A stretch of 64,000 nt of DNA, from contig DBTY01000017.1 in NCBI GenBank assembly GCA_002307295.1, forward strand, positions 1 to 64,000. The letters are read 5' to 3'. The stretch's first letter is position 1, and the number at the start of each line of letters is the position of its first letter. A program made the position numbers and the translations under genes. Positions 9,436 to 19,361 of the stretch are shown one piece after another. Under the pieces are notes generated by a model. The model was not told the DNA's origin. It did no database searches and was given only the letters and a program-made list of their open reading frames with translations. The DNA is from Ignavibacteriales bacterium UBA1304 (GTDB taxonomy: Bacteria > Bacteroidota > Ignavibacteria > Ignavibacteriales > Ignavibacteriaceae).

Positions 9436-10077
9436 TTACTTAACAATCGTCCATACCCAGTTTTGAAAGAGTCTTAGAATAAAATCATTATCAATATTTT
9501 CGATTTTCTTTTCGCTGGAAATCCATTCATAAGGCGTTTTTTCATAAGTTATATTAACAAGTATTTTTTTAGAATATAAAATGTCTTTTCCTGAAATGTT
9601 AAAATGTTTTATTAAGCTCTCAAAATTTTTACTGTTAATATATGGGAAATCACATCCAAATATATACTCGCCGTTTTCGACTGCTTTAGATAATATTCTG
9701 CTTAATTCAATTTCAATTTTTATCGAATCATTAGTGGGGACAAGCGCAAATAATGGATAATTCTTATATCGGGGAAAACCTCCTTTGTCTCCTGGCATAC
9801 AAGGTAATGATTTGCTAATTAAATATTTTGGCCAAAATGAAATTTTATTTACAATGTAATCAGAGTCAGCAGCGCCAAACAAATAATCCAAGGAGTCAAT
9901 CACCCCATCAACTTCCCAAAATGATAATTGCAAATATTTATTTTCTGGAGAGTGGTTTGCTATTGTAACGTCAATATAAACGACATTTTCAATATTAGTC
10001 CTTTTTGCCGTAGCCGTCAAATCTTGGCCTAAGCAATAAGAAGAAAACATAATAGCAATAATTAGCATTTTATTCAT
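9436..10077 (-). CDS. hypothetical secreted protein
   Basis: I do not recognise this 213-residue protein. It begins with a short hydrophobic signal-peptide-like segment (MLIIAIMFSSYCLG, residues 4-17) with possible cleavage near the following Gln, so it is probably exported. The rest has beta-rich features such as NVVYIDVTIANHSPENKYLQ and a threonine/serine-poor body. A single cysteine in the signal region does not make a convincing lipobox. It stands alone on the minus strand, convergent with the MFS gene, with no clear operon partner. Confidence 0.7.
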   Translation of the reverse strand: MNKMLIIAIMFSSYCLGQDLTATAKRTNIENVVYIDVTIANHSPENKYLQLSFWEVDGVIDSLDYLFGAADSDYIVNKISFWPKYLISKSLPCMPGDKGGFPRYKNYPLFALVPTNDSIKIEIELSRILSKAVENGEYIFGCDFPYINSKNFESLIKHFNISGKDILYSKKILVNITYEKTPYEWISSEKKIENIDNDFILRLFQNWVWTIVK

Positions 10078-10241
10078 AGATTTCCCTTATCAAACTTATA
10101 ATCAACTACTGTCTGCTTTCCGTGATTTTTAATTATTTTAACATAGCAGATTATGCGGCGAAATGCAATCGGCGATTTCAAGAATAATCTAATTAATTTA
10201 TCTGGGCGGTTGACATAATGAAGCTACCTAAAAAATATGTC

Positions 10242-10303
10242 ATTCCCACGCAAGTGGGAATCTCCGACTATTGTTGAGCTTTAAGTGCCTGCTTTCGCAG
10301 GCA
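10242..10303. repeat. pair of short palindromic repeats
   Basis: Two perfect hairpins lie side by side. ATTCCCAC/GTGGGAAT (10242-10261) has a GCAA loop, and TGCCTGC/GCAGGCA (10286-10303) has a TTTC loop. They lie downstream of the HAD hydrolase gene on the minus strand and may stop its transcription. Palindromes built around ATTCCC..GGGAAT are common dispersed elements in such genomes. Confidence 0.6.
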
Positions 10304-10340
10304 TGTCACACTTATATAAGGCGTTAAATAGTATATTTGT

Positions 10341-11000
10341 TTAATTAAAAATATCTTCTGCAAACGAAATTATTTTTACGTCGTTATTCTTTGCAATTCC
10401 AGCTTCAAGTTTTTGTCTGCTTTGGTGACCGTTGGCAATTAGTATACAGTCCGCGCCGATTTCTTTTGCAACCTCATAGTCGTGCAAAGTATCCCCAATC
10501 ATAAGGGCTTCGCCTTTATTAACGCCAATTTTTTTAATCAGGTTTTTGCCAAGGGCGATTTTACTTGCGGCGTAAATATTATCCAGTCCCTGTATATGCG
10601 TAAAATAGTCGGTAAGTTTATAATGCCCAACTAATTCGTTTAATACGTCGTCCGAGTAAGCCGAAAGTATCGACTGACGGATATTCATATCGTTTATTTT
10701 CTGCAATATTGGCTCAATGCCTTCATATAAGGCGCATCCATATTTTCTGCTTTCGTACCCGTCAATCCACTTTTTACCAAGAACTTCAAAAGACTCTACT
10801 GAAAAATCAAACCCGACGTTTTTGTAGTATTCTTCCACAGGCATTGAAAACACTTCCCGGTATTCGTCAACCGTGATTGTTCGGATATTGTATTCGGCTA
10901 ATAATTCATTTAGAATGCTATGACTAAGCTCTACGTCGTTTAAGATTGTGCCGTTCCAATCCCATATGACATGTTTATATTTTTCAATCATTTTTAACAA
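10341..11000 (-). CDS. HAD-superfamily hydrolase, phosphoglycolate phosphatase-like
   Basis: This is a predicted cytoplasmic phosphatase of 219 residues. Motif I is WDWNGTILND near residue 14, with Asp-Trp-Asn instead of the usual DxD. Motif II is the serine in ILSAYSDD, motif III is the lysine in AASKIALGKNL, and motif IV is IGDTLHDYEVAKEIGAD. The cap sits after motif I, as in the phosphoglycolate phosphatase/beta-phosphoglucomutase group. Because the second Asp of motif I is Asn, catalysis may differ from standard phosphatases, although WNGT variants are common in this subgroup. It is a single gene with no operon partner. Confidence 0.87.
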   Translation of the reverse strand: MLKMIEKYKHVIWDWNGTILNDVELSHSILNELLAEYNIRTITVDEYREVFSMPVEEYYKNVGFDFSVESFEVLGKKWIDGYESRKYGCALYEGIEPILQKINDMNIRQSILSAYSDDVLNELVGHYKLTDYFTHIQGLDNIYAASKIALGKNLIKKIGVNKGEALMIGDTLHDYEVAKEIGADCILIANGHQSRQKLEAGIAKNNDVKIISFAEDIFN

Positions 11001-11208
11001 TAAAGATTAATAAGAACCTTAAATTTAATTTCTTTTCTAAATATAATTAAGGTATTTCAAAATCAATAACGCTATATTAGTAACGAACGTACGGGGGCAT
11101 TATGAAAGGCATTTTTATGCGCATTAATGCCAGCATTTCACTTGACTTTAGGAATGTGCCGCCATATATTTGCGATTGATTCATATGTAGCGTTAAAAAG
11201 GTAAAGTT

Positions 11209-11346
11209 ATGTTTAGTTTTTTTCTTAATTTAATTAGAGCTCTGTTTGGCAGAAAACGCTCCGCAGAGCAGTTAGCAAAAAGTTTGGTCGCTAAATATTC
11301 GAGCGGCAATCTTAGTCTTAAACAAGGGAAATATTCACTAAAATAA
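11209..11346 (+). CDS. small hypothetical protein, 45 residues
   Basis: ATG at 11209 with AAAGG at 11197-11201 opens a 45-residue frame. The sequence starts hydrophobic (MFSFFLNLIRALFG) and then turns basic (RKRS), followed by a polar tail. It lies 10 bases before the broken ORF at 11357 and may be its operon partner. I know no family for it. Support is the start site and the position only. Confidence 0.35.
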   Translation: MFSFFLNLIRALFGRKRSAEQLAKSLVAKYSSGNLSLKQGKYSLK

Positions 11347-11356
11347 AGTTTAATAT

Positions 11357-11917
11357 ATGCCAGAAGAACGGCTCGTTAAACTACAGGAATTATTCCGAAA
11401 AGCTGAAGATAAATGCAAAGAGGCTGAAATTTTAAATGACGCCCTTAGCTTCCCCTCGATAAATGAATTGCGATATGTAGCCTTTCACCTTACACATTAT
11501 TTAGCGACCGACAACTTAATAGAAAAAGAAACGCACCTTTCAGAAGCGGAATCTCATTGCCGCCGCGCATAATTCGACGCCTCAATGATTGCAGTAGATT
11601 ATTATTTAACAATAATAAGAGATTTCAGAAGCCGTTACAAATACATACCTATTGGAAGCGAAATCCCCGGTTATATTGATAAATTAAAAAAGATCAAAGA
11701 GATTGAATTTGCAGTCGCAAAGCATTTTAACGGTTCTCATGCCGAAAAGGAAAAGTTCTGCGAAGAACTGGCAGGCTATATTGATCCCCTTAGAGAAATA
11801 TGGGATACCTTCGATCTATCAAGAGACGAAATTAATAAACGAGCTGCTATTCAATTAATTATTATAGTCATATCTTTGGCGGCCGCTATTATTGGCTTTT
11901 TGAAATTAATTCTATAG
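11357..11917 (+). pseudogene. membrane-anchored hypothetical protein split by an in-frame stop
   Basis: Two open pieces, 11357-11572 (71 residues) and 11585-11917 (110 residues), are in the same frame and separated only by a TAA at 11570-11572 and four sense codons. Read through, they give one protein of about 186 residues. It has helical, charge-rich N-terminal parts (RLVKLQELFRKAEDKCKEAE; ETHLSEAESHCRRA), a middle region, and one C-terminal membrane segment (QLIIIVISLAAAIIGFLKL). This fits a small tail-anchored protein of unknown function. The break could be a point mutation or a sequencing error, and the downstream ATG at 11585 may still allow a short product. Confidence 0.6.
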
Positions 11918-12243
11918 ATTATAATTTTTTATATTGCGATAAAACCATTAAGCGCTCATTATTTTTCTCTCATATATTTATTATCAGTAAAATCAACCGT
12001 ACATTCAAAAATAAGACCCGGAGGTCTTACAAAATCCGTACGCGCGCCTCTCCTTTATTTTAACTTGCTTATGAACAGGAGTATATTTAACTTTTACTAA
12101 TTAGAAAGAACGTTGTTTTTGTGCGGGAAAAAATTGACCAGTAATTTGTATTTAATGTTCACAATCTATTATAAATAATTATTAAATAAACGGTCCTACA
12201 AAATTTAAACAAATCAGTATTTATAAATTTAAAAGGAAAATAG
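11918..12243. other. intergenic region with one palindrome
   Basis: No gene is seen in these 326 bases. TAAGACC and GGTCTTA around a CGGA loop (12012-12029) form a hairpin that belongs to the CCGGAG-core palindromes also found near 32.7 kb. The rest is AT-rich and probably holds the promoter of the next gene. Confidence 0.6.
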
Positions 12244-12804
12244 ATGAATAAAGAAGATTGCATATTATTCAGCGGCGGCATTGTCGGCGCAGAAGCTGAG
12301 TTTGGCGCTACCGCCGAGCGCTTTGGAATTGAAGAAGTTAATTTTACGTTTGAAGGGCATTCTATTATTCGTAAGCGCGGATTGCGTATGCTGAACCATG
12401 ACGAACTTAAAAACGGCGACGTTAGTCTTGAGTATATTTCTAAGCTTACTAACAGAAGATACCCTACAACTCCAATTTTTCATAAAATCCTTCAGAGCAT
12501 CTGGTACCAGATTAACAACGGACAGGAAATTTATGTAATCGGTGAGATATTAGAAGATAAAACCGTAAAAGGCGGAACAGGCTGGGGCGCTGAGTTCGCC
12601 AAGCTTTGCAATAAACCTCTTTATGTTTTTGAACAGAAAAAAAACGCCTGGTTCTTTTGGGATCAGATTGACTGGGTTGAACTAAGCGAAAAAGACGCGC
12701 CTGTTATTACCCATATCCATTTTGTTGGAACCGGCACGCGCTTTTTGGAAGAGAATGGCAAAAAAGCTATTGCAGATTTATTTGAAAGATCTTTTTCTAA
12801 ATAG
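12244..12804 (+). CDS. SLOG/Rossmann-like hypothetical protein
   Basis: This 186-residue protein opens with ILFSGGIVGAEAEFGATAERFGI. That glycine-rich nucleotide-binding start is seen in SLOG-type (DprA/YspA-like) Rossmann proteins, where it reads roughly SGG..GAD..W. A second glycine-rich turn, KGGTGWGAEFAKL, is near residue 115, as expected for this fold. Such proteins bind nucleotides or ADP-ribose derivatives, but the role of this one is unknown. AAAGGAAAA precedes the ATG. It is a single gene followed by a hairpin. Confidence 0.6.
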   Translation: MNKEDCILFSGGIVGAEAEFGATAERFGIEEVNFTFEGHSIIRKRGLRMLNHDELKNGDVSLEYISKLTNRRYPTTPIFHKILQSIWYQINNGQEIYVIGEILEDKTVKGGTGWGAEFAKLCNKPLYVFEQKKNAWFFWDQIDWVELSEKDAPVITHIHFVGTGTRFLEENGKKAIADLFERSFSK

Positions 12805-12826
12805 CCAGAGTTGATTTTATTTAATA

Positions 12827-12868
12827 TTACGGTCGTATTGCAGCTATAAAAATGCAGCGCGACCGTAA
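12827..12868. terminator. hairpin after the SLOG-like gene
   Basis: TTACGGTCG (12827-12835) and CGACCGTAA (12860-12868) form a 9-bp stem around a 24-base loop containing ATGCAGCG. A similar GGTCGC...ATGCAGCGACC element lies at 36194-36223, so both may be copies of one small palindromic repeat serving as transcript ends. Confidence 0.45.
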
Positions 12869-13032
12869 GATTATATGCGTTAGTCCGAACCTTTCAGCGC
12901 TTCCGCTCGTTTAAACATATATGACCTGCAACAATAGCCTTTAATACAAATTTTTAGCCCAAAACTTTTGTATTTATTTATAGCTATATTTAGAATAATT
13001 TTTATATTATAAAAAAAGTTAGAGGATTTATT

Positions 13033-15654
13033 ATGCCGTTTAACCAGAATAAATTTACGATAAAAGCTCAGGAAGCGATACAAAACGCAATTGAGATTGC
13101 GCAGAATTACAATAACCAGATTATAGAACCGGAACATCTTTTGGCGGCATTGATTCAGGAAAAGGACAACATAGCCGATTCAATACTACAGAAAACAGGC
13201 AGAAGTATTGCCGGATTAAAACTTAAAGTAAACGAACTTCTTGAATCGCTGCCTAAGGTTACGGGTTCAAGTTTTGGAAACCAGCAGCTATCAAATTATG
13301 CGGCTCAGCTTTTAGACGCCGCTGTAGAAGAAGCTAAGAATTTAAAAGACGAATTTGTCTCGACCGAACATCTTATGCTTGCATTGGCTGACGACCGGGG
13401 TAAAACTGGTCAGTTGCTGCGCGATATGAATATTACGCGCGATACTATTTTGCTGGCCTTAAAAGACGTGCGCGGTTCGCAGCGGGTGACAAGCCAAAAT
13501 GCGGAGGATAATTATCAGGCTCTTAAGAAATACGGCAGAGATTTAAACAGCCTTGCCAAAGCCGGAAAATTAGACCCTGTAATTGGTCGCGACGAAGAAA
13601 TAAGAAGAGTTCTTCAGGTAATCTCGAGAAGGACAAAGAATAATCCCGTTTTAATTGGCGAACCGGGAGTTGGTAAAACTGCCATTGCTGAAGGAATTGC
13701 GCTGAGAATTATTGGCGGCGATGTTCCGGAAAGCATAAAATCAAAACGTATTGTAGCTCTTGATATGGGCGCGCTTATTGCCGGAACTCAGTTCCGCGGA
13801 CAGTTTGAAGAACGTATGAAAGCTGCGCTTAAAGAAGTCGAGGATTCAAACGGAGAGATTATTCTCTTTATTGACGAACTGCATACTCTCGTTGGCGCAG
13901 GCGCAGTACAGGGATCTATGGACGCTGCTAATATTTTAAAACCCGCTTTAGCTCGCGGAGCGCTGCATTGTATTGGAGCGACTACGCTTGACGAATATAA
14001 GAAATATATTGAAAAAGACGCGGCGCTTGAAAGAAGATTTCAGCCGGTTATGATATCCGAACCTTCTGAAGAAGATTCTATTTCTATTTTGCGCGGATTA
14101 AAAGAAAAATACGAAGTGCATCACGGCGTAAGAATAACCGACGGCGCAATTGTAGCCGCAGTTCAGCTTTCAAGCAGGTATATTACAGAACGCTTTTTAC
14201 CGGATAAAGCTATTGATCTTATTGACGAATCAGCTTCCAAATTAAGAATTGAAATTGACTCGATGCCGGAAGAGCTTGACGACCTTGAAAGAAAAATTAA
14301 ACAGCTCGAAATTGAACGGGAAGCTTTGAAGCGCGAAAAAGATGAAGCTTCCGAAAAACGCCTTGACGATCTTGTAAAAGAGCTTAGCGACCTTCAGGAA
14401 GAAAGAACCAGATTTAAAATACACTGGAGCTTAGAGAAAGAAAAAATTCAGGCTATCCGGAAAATGAAAAGCGATATTGAAACCGCGCGCCTTCAGGCGG
14501 AAAAATATGAACGCGACGGCGAATTAGGCAAAGTAGCCGAGCTCAGATACGGCAAAATAACTTTTCTGGAAAAACAATTAGATACCGAGACTCTGGCTCT
14601 TTCGGAAATTCAGAAAGATAAACGCATGCTTAAAGAAGAAGTCGACGCCGAAGATATTGCCGAAGTCGTAGCAAAATGGACGGGCATCCCGGTAAGTAAA
14701 ATGCTCGAAAGCGAAAGGAGCAAACTTATTCGATTGGAAGACGAGCTCCATAAAAAAGTGGTTGGACAGGCAGAAGCCGTTTCTGCCGTAGCTAACGCTA
14801 TCCGCAGATCAAGAGCCGGGCTGCAGGATACGCAAAGACCAATTGGCTCTTTTATCTTTCTGGGCACAACTGGAGTTGGCAAAACTGAACTCGCCCGCGC
14901 TTTGGCCGAATTTCTTTTTGACGACGAACACGCTATGATAAGAATTGATATGTCTGAGTATATGGAGAAATTTTCTGTTTCCAGATTAATTGGCGCGCCT
15001 CCGGGATACATCGGTTACGAAGAAGGCGGACAGCTTACCGAGGCTGTTAGAAGACGCCCTTATTCAGTTGTTCTGCTTGATGAAATTGAAAAAGCTCACT
15101 CTGACGTTTTTAATATCCTGCTTCAGGTTCTTGACGATGGACGATTGACTGATAACCAGGGCAGAACGGTTAATTTTAAAAATACTATTATTATTATGAC
15201 TTCCAACTTAGGCTCCAATCTGATTCAGGATACTCTTGTTGATACTGCAGAAGACGATATAGAAGAAACTATGGGCAATTTACGCGGTCCGCTTATTGAG
15301 CTGCTTAGAAAAACTATTCGTCCGGAATTCTTAAACAGAATAGACGAAGTTGTTCTTTTCAAAACTTTATCTAAAAAAGAACTTCGAGAAATTGTGGACA
15401 TTCAGCTCGATAGAGTAAAATCCATGGTAAATGCAAAAGATATGTCAATAGAAGTTGACAATGAAGCCAAAGACTGGCTTGTACAGCTTGGGTACGACGC
15501 CGTTTATGGCGCCAGACCGTTAAAAAGAACAATACAAAAATATTTAATAAACCCTCTTTCAAAAGAATTGCTGCTGGGGAATTTCATTCCGGGAGATGCC
15601 ATTGCTGTGAGCCTTAATGACAGAGGAATGTTAGACTTTACAAAACAAAAATAG
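13033..15654 (+). CDS. clpB: ATP-dependent disaggregase ClpB
   Basis: ClpB is a hexameric Hsp100 that pulls apart aggregated proteins together with DnaK. The 873 residues show the N domain with two repeats (about 1-150), the first AAA+ module with Walker A GEPGVGKT near residue 210 and Walker [11 protein letters not shown], the long coiled-coil middle domain (about 410-530, rich in [11 protein letters not shown]), and the second AAA+ module with Walker A GTTGVGKT near residue 611 and Walker [12 protein letters not shown]. The middle domain and the lack of a ClpP-binding IGF loop separate it from ClpA/ClpC. AGAGGA precedes the ATG. Confidence 0.98.
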   Translation: MPFNQNKFTIKAQEAIQNAIEIAQNYNNQIIEPEHLLAALIQEKDNIADSILQKTGRSIAGLKLKVNELLESLPKVTGSSFGNQQLSNYAAQLLDAAVEEAKNLKDEFVSTEHLMLALADDRGKTGQLLRDMNITRDTILLALKDVRGSQRVTSQNAEDNYQALKKYGRDLNSLAKAGKLDPVIGRDEEIRRVLQVISRRTKNNPVLIGEPGVGKTAIAEGIALRIIGGDVPESIKSKRIVALDMGALIAGTQFRGQFEERMKAALKEVEDSNGEIILFIDELHTLVGAGAVQGSMDAANILKPALARGALHCIGATTLDEYKKYIEKDAALERRFQPVMISEPSEEDSISILRGLKEKYEVHHGVRITDGAIVAAVQLSSRYITERFLPDKAIDLIDESASKLRIEIDSMPEELDDLERKIKQLEIEREALKREKDEASEKRLDDLVKELSDLQEERTRFKIHWSLEKEKIQAIRKMKSDIETARLQAEKYERDGELGKVAELRYGKITFLEKQLDTETLALSEIQKDKRMLKEEVDAEDIAEVVAKWTGIPVSKMLESERSKLIRLEDELHKKVVGQAEAVSAVANAIRRSRAGLQDTQRPIGSFIFLGTTGVGKTELARALAEFLFDDEHAMIRIDMSEYMEKFSVSRLIGAPPGYIGYEEGGQLTEAVRRRPYSVVLLDEIEKAHSDVFNILLQVLDDGRLTDNQGRTVNFKNTIIIMTSNLGSNLIQDTLVDTAEDDIEETMGNLRGPLIELLRKTIRPEFLNRIDEVVLFKTLSKKELREIVDIQLDRVKSMVNAKDMSIEVDNEAKDWLVQLGYDAVYGARPLKRTIQKYLINPLSKELLLGNFIPGDAIAVSLNDRGMLDFTKQK

Positions 15655-15662
15655 GATTGAAT

Positions 15663-18551
15663 ATGAGTCTTCCGGGTAACGTAAAACAATTAAAACTAAT
15701 ATTAATGGCGACCTTGTTATTAACCGGATTCGGTTTTATGACTGGGCGCGCCAGCGATAAAATTCTGAAAAGCGGAAACGCAAACTATCTGTCTAATACA
15801 TTGATAGTAAAACTAAAACCCGCCGCCTCGTCGGTTGGAAATAAAACTGTCAGTTTATCTTCTGAAATTTTATCAAAGATGAGCGCTTATTCTTTAAAGT
15901 CAGCTTATAAAATATACCCAACCGTTACGGATAACACCGGAGCAGGTCTTGACCGTATAATCGAAATCAAATACGGTTCAGACGTCGACCCGCAATATTT
16001 AGCGTCTCAGATAAAAAAATCTGCCGACGTGGAATGGGCCGAGCCCCGTTATATTTACAAGACAAGCTATGTTCCAAACGATCCGTCGCTTTCAAGCCAG
16101 TGGAACTTAACCAAAATAAACGCTGCTAAGGCGTGGGATGTTGCAAAAGGAGATACAAGCGTTATTATTGGAATTATAGATACCGGAATTGACTGGGATC
16201 ATCCTGATCTTGCGGCCAATATATGGACAAATTCAAAAGAAATTCCAGGCAACGGTATTGACGACGATAATAACGGTTACGTAGACGACGTTAGAGGCTG
16301 GGATTTTGGCGGTTCTGCAGGAACCCCGGATAATAATCCGATGGAAGATCAACCTGACCACGGCTCGCACGTTGCCGGCATTGCTTCGGCAGTTACAGAT
16401 AACGGGGTTGGCATTGCATCTATAGGCGGCAACAGCAAGCTTATGGCCGTTAAAACATCGATGAATAGTAATAGAGACAGTAATGGCGATCCATATATCG
16501 TTTACGGATATGAAGGGATTGTTTACGCTGTAGATAACGGCGCAAAAATTATAAATTGCAGCTGGGGCGGAGACGGATACTCGATGGACGGCGAAACAGT
16601 AATTAAGTATGCGCTTGCAAAAGGAGCTTTGGTTGTTGCAGCGGCAGGCAACGAATCCGTTTCAACTGATTCCTATCCCGCTTGTTACCCAGGAGTTTTA
16701 TCGGTAGCCAGCACAGATAACTACGACGTAATTTCCTGGTTTTCAAATTACGGCAAAAAGATTGGCGTCGCTGCTCCGGGCAGCAGCATTTACTCAACTT
16801 GGATGAATGATACTTATGCGACTTTAAGCGGCACTTCTATGGCATCCCCTTTGGTTGCGGGATTAGCGGCTCTTGTCGCCGGACAATTCCCAACGTATAA
16901 TCCATATCAAATTGCCGAACAAATTAGAGTAAACTGCGATAACATAGACAATTTAAATTCCAGTTATAAAAACCTATTAGGCGGAGGAAGAATCAACGCT
17001 TACAAAGCAGTATCAAATACAAGTTCAAAAGCGGTTCGCGCAGTTGATATTCAGGTTTCTGACGCGGCTCCTGGCGGCAATGGCAATGGGATTGTTGAGT
17101 CTGGCGAAACTATAACTGTCGCAATTAAATTTGTCAATTACCTCAATCCTACTTCAGGACTAACAGTATCGTTAGCAAGCAAAAATTCATATTCCACAGT
17201 TACCAGTTCTGTTTTTTCAGCTGGAACTGTAGCTACATTAGATACGTTTGACAACTCCGCTTCTAAATTCAAGGTAGTCATTACAACATCGGCTCCTCAA
17301 AGCGCTACTTTAGATTTTATGCTAACTTACTCAGACGGAACATACTCAGATTACCAATGGTTAAGCATTCCTGTAAATCCTTCTTTCGCCACTCAGTCGG
17401 GCAATAATGTTTCGTTAACCATCACAAGCAAAGGGAATTTGGGCTTTAATAATTACTCAACTAATACCCAGGGAACCGGGTTGCAGTATAATAAAAGCGC
17501 AAACTTATTGTTTGAGGGCTCGCTAATGCTTGCAACTTCCGCTACAAAAGTATCTGATAATGCGCGTAATTCTGTTGATGGAGCGACTGAAAAAACAAAT
17601 TTCACAACGGTTCAGCCTTTCACAATTACGACCCCCGGAACCGTCGCCGACGTTGAGGGCTCGACAATATTTAATGATAACGGCGCGACTTCTAAAATTG
17701 GCGTTACAGTTAATATGAAGTCATATACTTTTACAGACGACGCTGATTCAAGCTATATGATACTTCGGTATAATCTGGCAAATAATGGCAGCGCGCCTAT
17801 TAGTAACTTATATGCCGGTTTGTTTATGGATTTTGATATGATTGCCGCAACCGGGAAAGGAGATTCCACTGCGTATGACACAGCCGGTAAATTTGGATAT
17901 GTATATCATCCAGGCGGAACTCCAAACGAGTACATTGCAACCGCGTTAATTTCTTCGACTAACTATGGTTATTGGGGGCTGCTTAACGACGGTTCAGACG
18001 GCGGATTTTCAATCTACGACGGCTTTTCAGATCAGGAAAAATGGAAAGCTTTATCTAGCGGCATAGGCAAAGCAGGCGCAGGCCCCGGCGATATTTCCGA
18101 GGTCGTTTCGGCAGGCGCTTTTAGCATCCCTGTCGGCGGATCAACCGACGTAGCCTTTGCTATTGCGGGAGGATACAGCGTTGCCGATTTAAGAACAGCA
18201 GTGGCAAAAGCCAGAGCCAAATATCAGAAGTCAATTGTTACGGATGTAAATAATAGCAAGGCTGTTACTCCAACCAAGTTCAACCTTAGCCAGAATTATC
18301 CTAATCCGTTTAATCCAACTACGATAATTAACTATCAGCTGGAAAAAACTTCCAGAGTAAGTTTAAAAGTATACGACCTTTTGGGCAGAGAAGTTTCAGT
18401 TTTGGTTGACGACGAAAAACCAGCCGGCTTTTATTCGGTTGAGTTTAACGCTAAATCAATGACTAATTCAACTCTCTCAAGCGGAGTTTATTTTTACAGA
18501 CTACAGGCAGGCGGCGCCATTTCTACTAAAAAAATGATACTGCTCCGCTAA
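15663..18551 (+). CDS. secreted S8 (subtilisin-like) peptidase with T9SS type A sorting domain
   Basis: This extracellular serine protease has 962 residues. A signal peptide (LILMATLLLTGFGFMTG) is followed by a propeptide (NTLIVKLKPA) and the S8 domain. The catalytic Asp is in GIIDTGIDWDHPDL (about residue 173), the His in DHGSHVAGIAS (about 233) and the Ser in SGTSMASPLVAGL (about 392). Beta-rich domains follow, and the last 85 residues are a T9SS type A sorting domain (NYPNPFNPTTIINYQL ... SSGVYFYRL ... KKMILL). I chose ATG 15663 over TTG 15657 because AGGA at 15653-15656 is well spaced. It starts 8 bases after clpB, and its stop overlaps the convergent flavin reductase gene. Confidence 0.95.
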   Translation: MSLPGNVKQLKLILMATLLLTGFGFMTGRASDKILKSGNANYLSNTLIVKLKPAASSVGNKTVSLSSEILSKMSAYSLKSAYKIYPTVTDNTGAGLDRIIEIKYGSDVDPQYLASQIKKSADVEWAEPRYIYKTSYVPNDPSLSSQWNLTKINAAKAWDVAKGDTSVIIGIIDTGIDWDHPDLAANIWTNSKEIPGNGIDDDNNGYVDDVRGWDFGGSAGTPDNNPMEDQPDHGSHVAGIASAVTDNGVGIASIGGNSKLMAVKTSMNSNRDSNGDPYIVYGYEGIVYAVDNGAKIINCSWGGDGYSMDGETVIKYALAKGALVVAAAGNESVSTDSYPACYPGVLSVASTDNYDVISWFSNYGKKIGVAAPGSSIYSTWMNDTYATLSGTSMASPLVAGLAALVAGQFPTYNPYQIAEQIRVNCDNIDNLNSSYKNLLGGGRINAYKAVSNTSSKAVRAVDIQVSDAAPGGNGNGIVESGETITVAIKFVNYLNPTSGLTVSLASKNSYSTVTSSVFSAGTVATLDTFDNSASKFKVVITTSAPQSATLDFMLTYSDGTYSDYQWLSIPVNPSFATQSGNNVSLTITSKGNLGFNNYSTNTQGTGLQYNKSANLLFEGSLMLATSATKVSDNARNSVDGATEKTNFTTVQPFTITTPGTVADVEGSTIFNDNGATSKIGVTVNMKSYTFTDDADSSYMILRYNLANNGSAPISNLYAGLFMDFDMIAATGKGDSTAYDTAGKFGYVYHPGGTPNEYIATALISSTNYGYWGLLNDGSDGGFSIYDGFSDQEKWKALSSGIGKAGAGPGDISEVVSAGAFSIPVGGSTDVAFAIAGGYSVADLRTAVAKARAKYQKSIVTDVNNSKAVTPTKFNLSQNYPNPFNPTTIINYQLEKTSRVSLKVYDLLGREVSVLVDDEKPAGFYSVEFNAKSMTNSTLSSGVYFYRLQAGGAISTKKMILLR

Positions 18552-19123
18552 TACGGAACTCCTTTAGTCCGCTGATTTTTAAGAGCCTCTAAGTACCATT
18601 CAAATTCATTGAAAAACTTAGAGGCTCTTCTTTCATAAACGCCTCCGATAGAGGCGCCGTCCTCGTTAAAACTTTCTTTTACTTTTGAAATTGGCAGCAT
18701 TGTTGTAATTGCCGGCATCCCAAGAGAAGAACAGATGCTTCTTAAGTGTTCGCCCGCCCTTATTCCCCCAAACGGTCCGGTTGAATAACAGACAATTGCG
18801 CTCGGTTTAAAAAAGTACTCCGTTCTGTAATAGTCGAGCAGGTTTTTAAGCGCCGGAGGAATGCTGTGGTTATACTCGGCGGCCAATAAAATAAAACCGT
18901 CAGCGTCAGAAAGCGTATCGTGAACTGAAGTAAATTTTTTCTCTGGATTTTCCATCTCCTCGTAAGTTTTATCTAACAGAGGAAAGTCTATCGCCCAGGG
19001 ATCCAATACTGTAGTTTGCCAGCCTTTTGCGCTTGCTAATTTTTCTATAAATAAAGATATTTTTTTCCCTTCGCGGTTGCTCCTCGAAGATCCGGATATT
19101 ATCGCTATTTTCATGTTTTCCAT
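18548..19123 (-). CDS. NADPH-dependent FMN reductase family protein
   Basis: This is a flavodoxin-fold oxidoreductase of 191 residues. It has the FMN phosphate-binding loop ISGSSRSNREGKKI near residue 8, followed by LLAAEYNHSIPPALKNLLDY near residue 79 and a glycine-rich STGPFGGIRAGEHLR near residue 114. All are standard for the NADPH-dependent FMN reductase/azoreductase group. The substrate is unknown. The gene is tail to tail with the subtilase gene, with the two stop codons overlapping by four bases. Confidence 0.9.
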   Translation of the reverse strand: MENMKIAIISGSSRSNREGKKISLFIEKLASAKGWQTTVLDPWAIDFPLLDKTYEEMENPEKKFTSVHDTLSDADGFILLAAEYNHSIPPALKNLLDYYRTEYFFKPSAIVCYSTGPFGGIRAGEHLRSICSSLGMPAITTMLPISKVKESFNEDGASIGGVYERRASKFFNEFEWYLEALKNQRTKGVPY

Positions 19124-19361
19124 AATTTAGAGTTATTTATACAATTAAAAACATTCATAATCTAAAAATAGTTTTATTAGTAAAAAAATAATATGCTGGG
19201 ATACTCTTTATTTTTGCGATAGAACAATTTATTTTTTAGTACTTTTAATGTGTTGTTTTTAATAAATGTAAACAGGCATAAAGCGCTGCTGATACAATGC
19301 CCTATTTTTCAATTCGCATAATAGAATTTAAATCTGTCTGCACAAAGCATAAAGAATTATA

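Noticed and set aside
12880..13137. Minus-strand 85-residue frame upstream of and overlapping the clpB start
   Set aside because: It covers the clpB ribosome binding site and first 100 bases, has no motif, and its sequence is compositionally odd (Phe, Asn, Lys rich). It is an antisense shadow.
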